Assembly: GCA_022793555.1 (NCBI GenBank)
Contig: JAAWDB010000042.1
Location: forward strand, 1-6,422
Length of the DNA: 6,422 nucleotides
Origin: Bacilli bacterium
GTDB taxonomy: Bacteria > Bacillota_I > Bacilli_A > RF39 > UBA660
Direction: 5' to 3'
Below the pieces are notes generated by a model. It was not told the DNA's origin. It worked only from the letters and a program-made list of their open reading frames with translations, and made no database searches. Positions 6,379 to 6,422 of the stretch are shown here, one piece after another. The number at the start of each line of letters is the position of its first letter. The first letter of the stretch is position 1. The position numbers were made by a program, and so were the translations under genes.

Positions 6379-6409
6379 TTGAAATCTCAAGCGCACCATT
6401 TAATATAAT
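6379..6409 (+). promoter_or_regulatory. Possible promoter reading out of the right edge
   Basis: TTGAAA at 6379-6384 (five of six -35 bases) and a perfect TATAAT at 6404-6409 lie just after the terminator. The 19-bp spacer is longer than ideal. If real, it drives a gene beyond the window. Confidence 0.35.
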
Positions 6410-6422
6410 TTAAACAAAAGCA

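Overview
The window is strongly A+T-rich bacterial DNA with the look of a low-GC Gram-positive (Bacilli-like) genome. The reasons are the primase / primary sigma factor / trmK gene order, a YqfQ-like gene close by, and Gram-positive style extended -10 and GGAGG sites. All tryptophans I checked are encoded by TGG, and TGA serves as a stop (last gene), so this is not a mycoplasma-type code. My guess is an uncultured or gut-associated Bacilli lineage; that placement is inference.

Layout: (1) Positions 1-3057, plus strand, hold a tight macromolecular-synthesis operon: the 3' two-thirds of dnaG (primase), rpoD/sigA (housekeeping sigma factor) and trmK (tRNA A22 N1-methyltransferase). Spacing is 3 nt and then a 1-nt stop/start overlap. 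(2) Positions 3054-3359, minus strand, hold a small YqfQ/VrrA-like gene convergent with trmK. The two stop codons share one TTAA, and each gene's apparent intrinsic terminator lies inside the coding end of the other. (3) Positions 3360-3488 are a 129-nt divergent intergenic region. It carries a clear extended -10 promoter and a strong ribosome binding site for the rightward genes. (4) Positions 3489-5908, plus strand, hold two type IV pilus / type II secretion assembly genes: a PilC/GspF-type platform protein with an unusual N-terminal extension of about 140 residues, and a complete prepilin peptidase with both the zinc-cysteine module and the two catalytic aspartates. (5) Positions 5938-6354 hold a small four-helix GtrA-family membrane protein, closed by a strong hairpin terminator. 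A possible further promoter points out of the right edge.

The first block covers replication priming, global transcription initiation and tRNA modification. The second supplies the membrane platform and the pilin-processing enzyme of a pilus or pseudopilus. The motor ATPase and pilins are not in the window and must be encoded elsewhere if the machine works. I see no mobile element, CRISPR array, tRNA or rRNA, and no gene-free stretch over 300 bases. The most unusual observations are an apparent tandem duplication of sigma region 1.1 in RpoD, the reciprocal embedded terminators at the trmK/yqfQ junction, and the N-terminal extension of the PilC protein. I see no clear evidence of a wholly new system.
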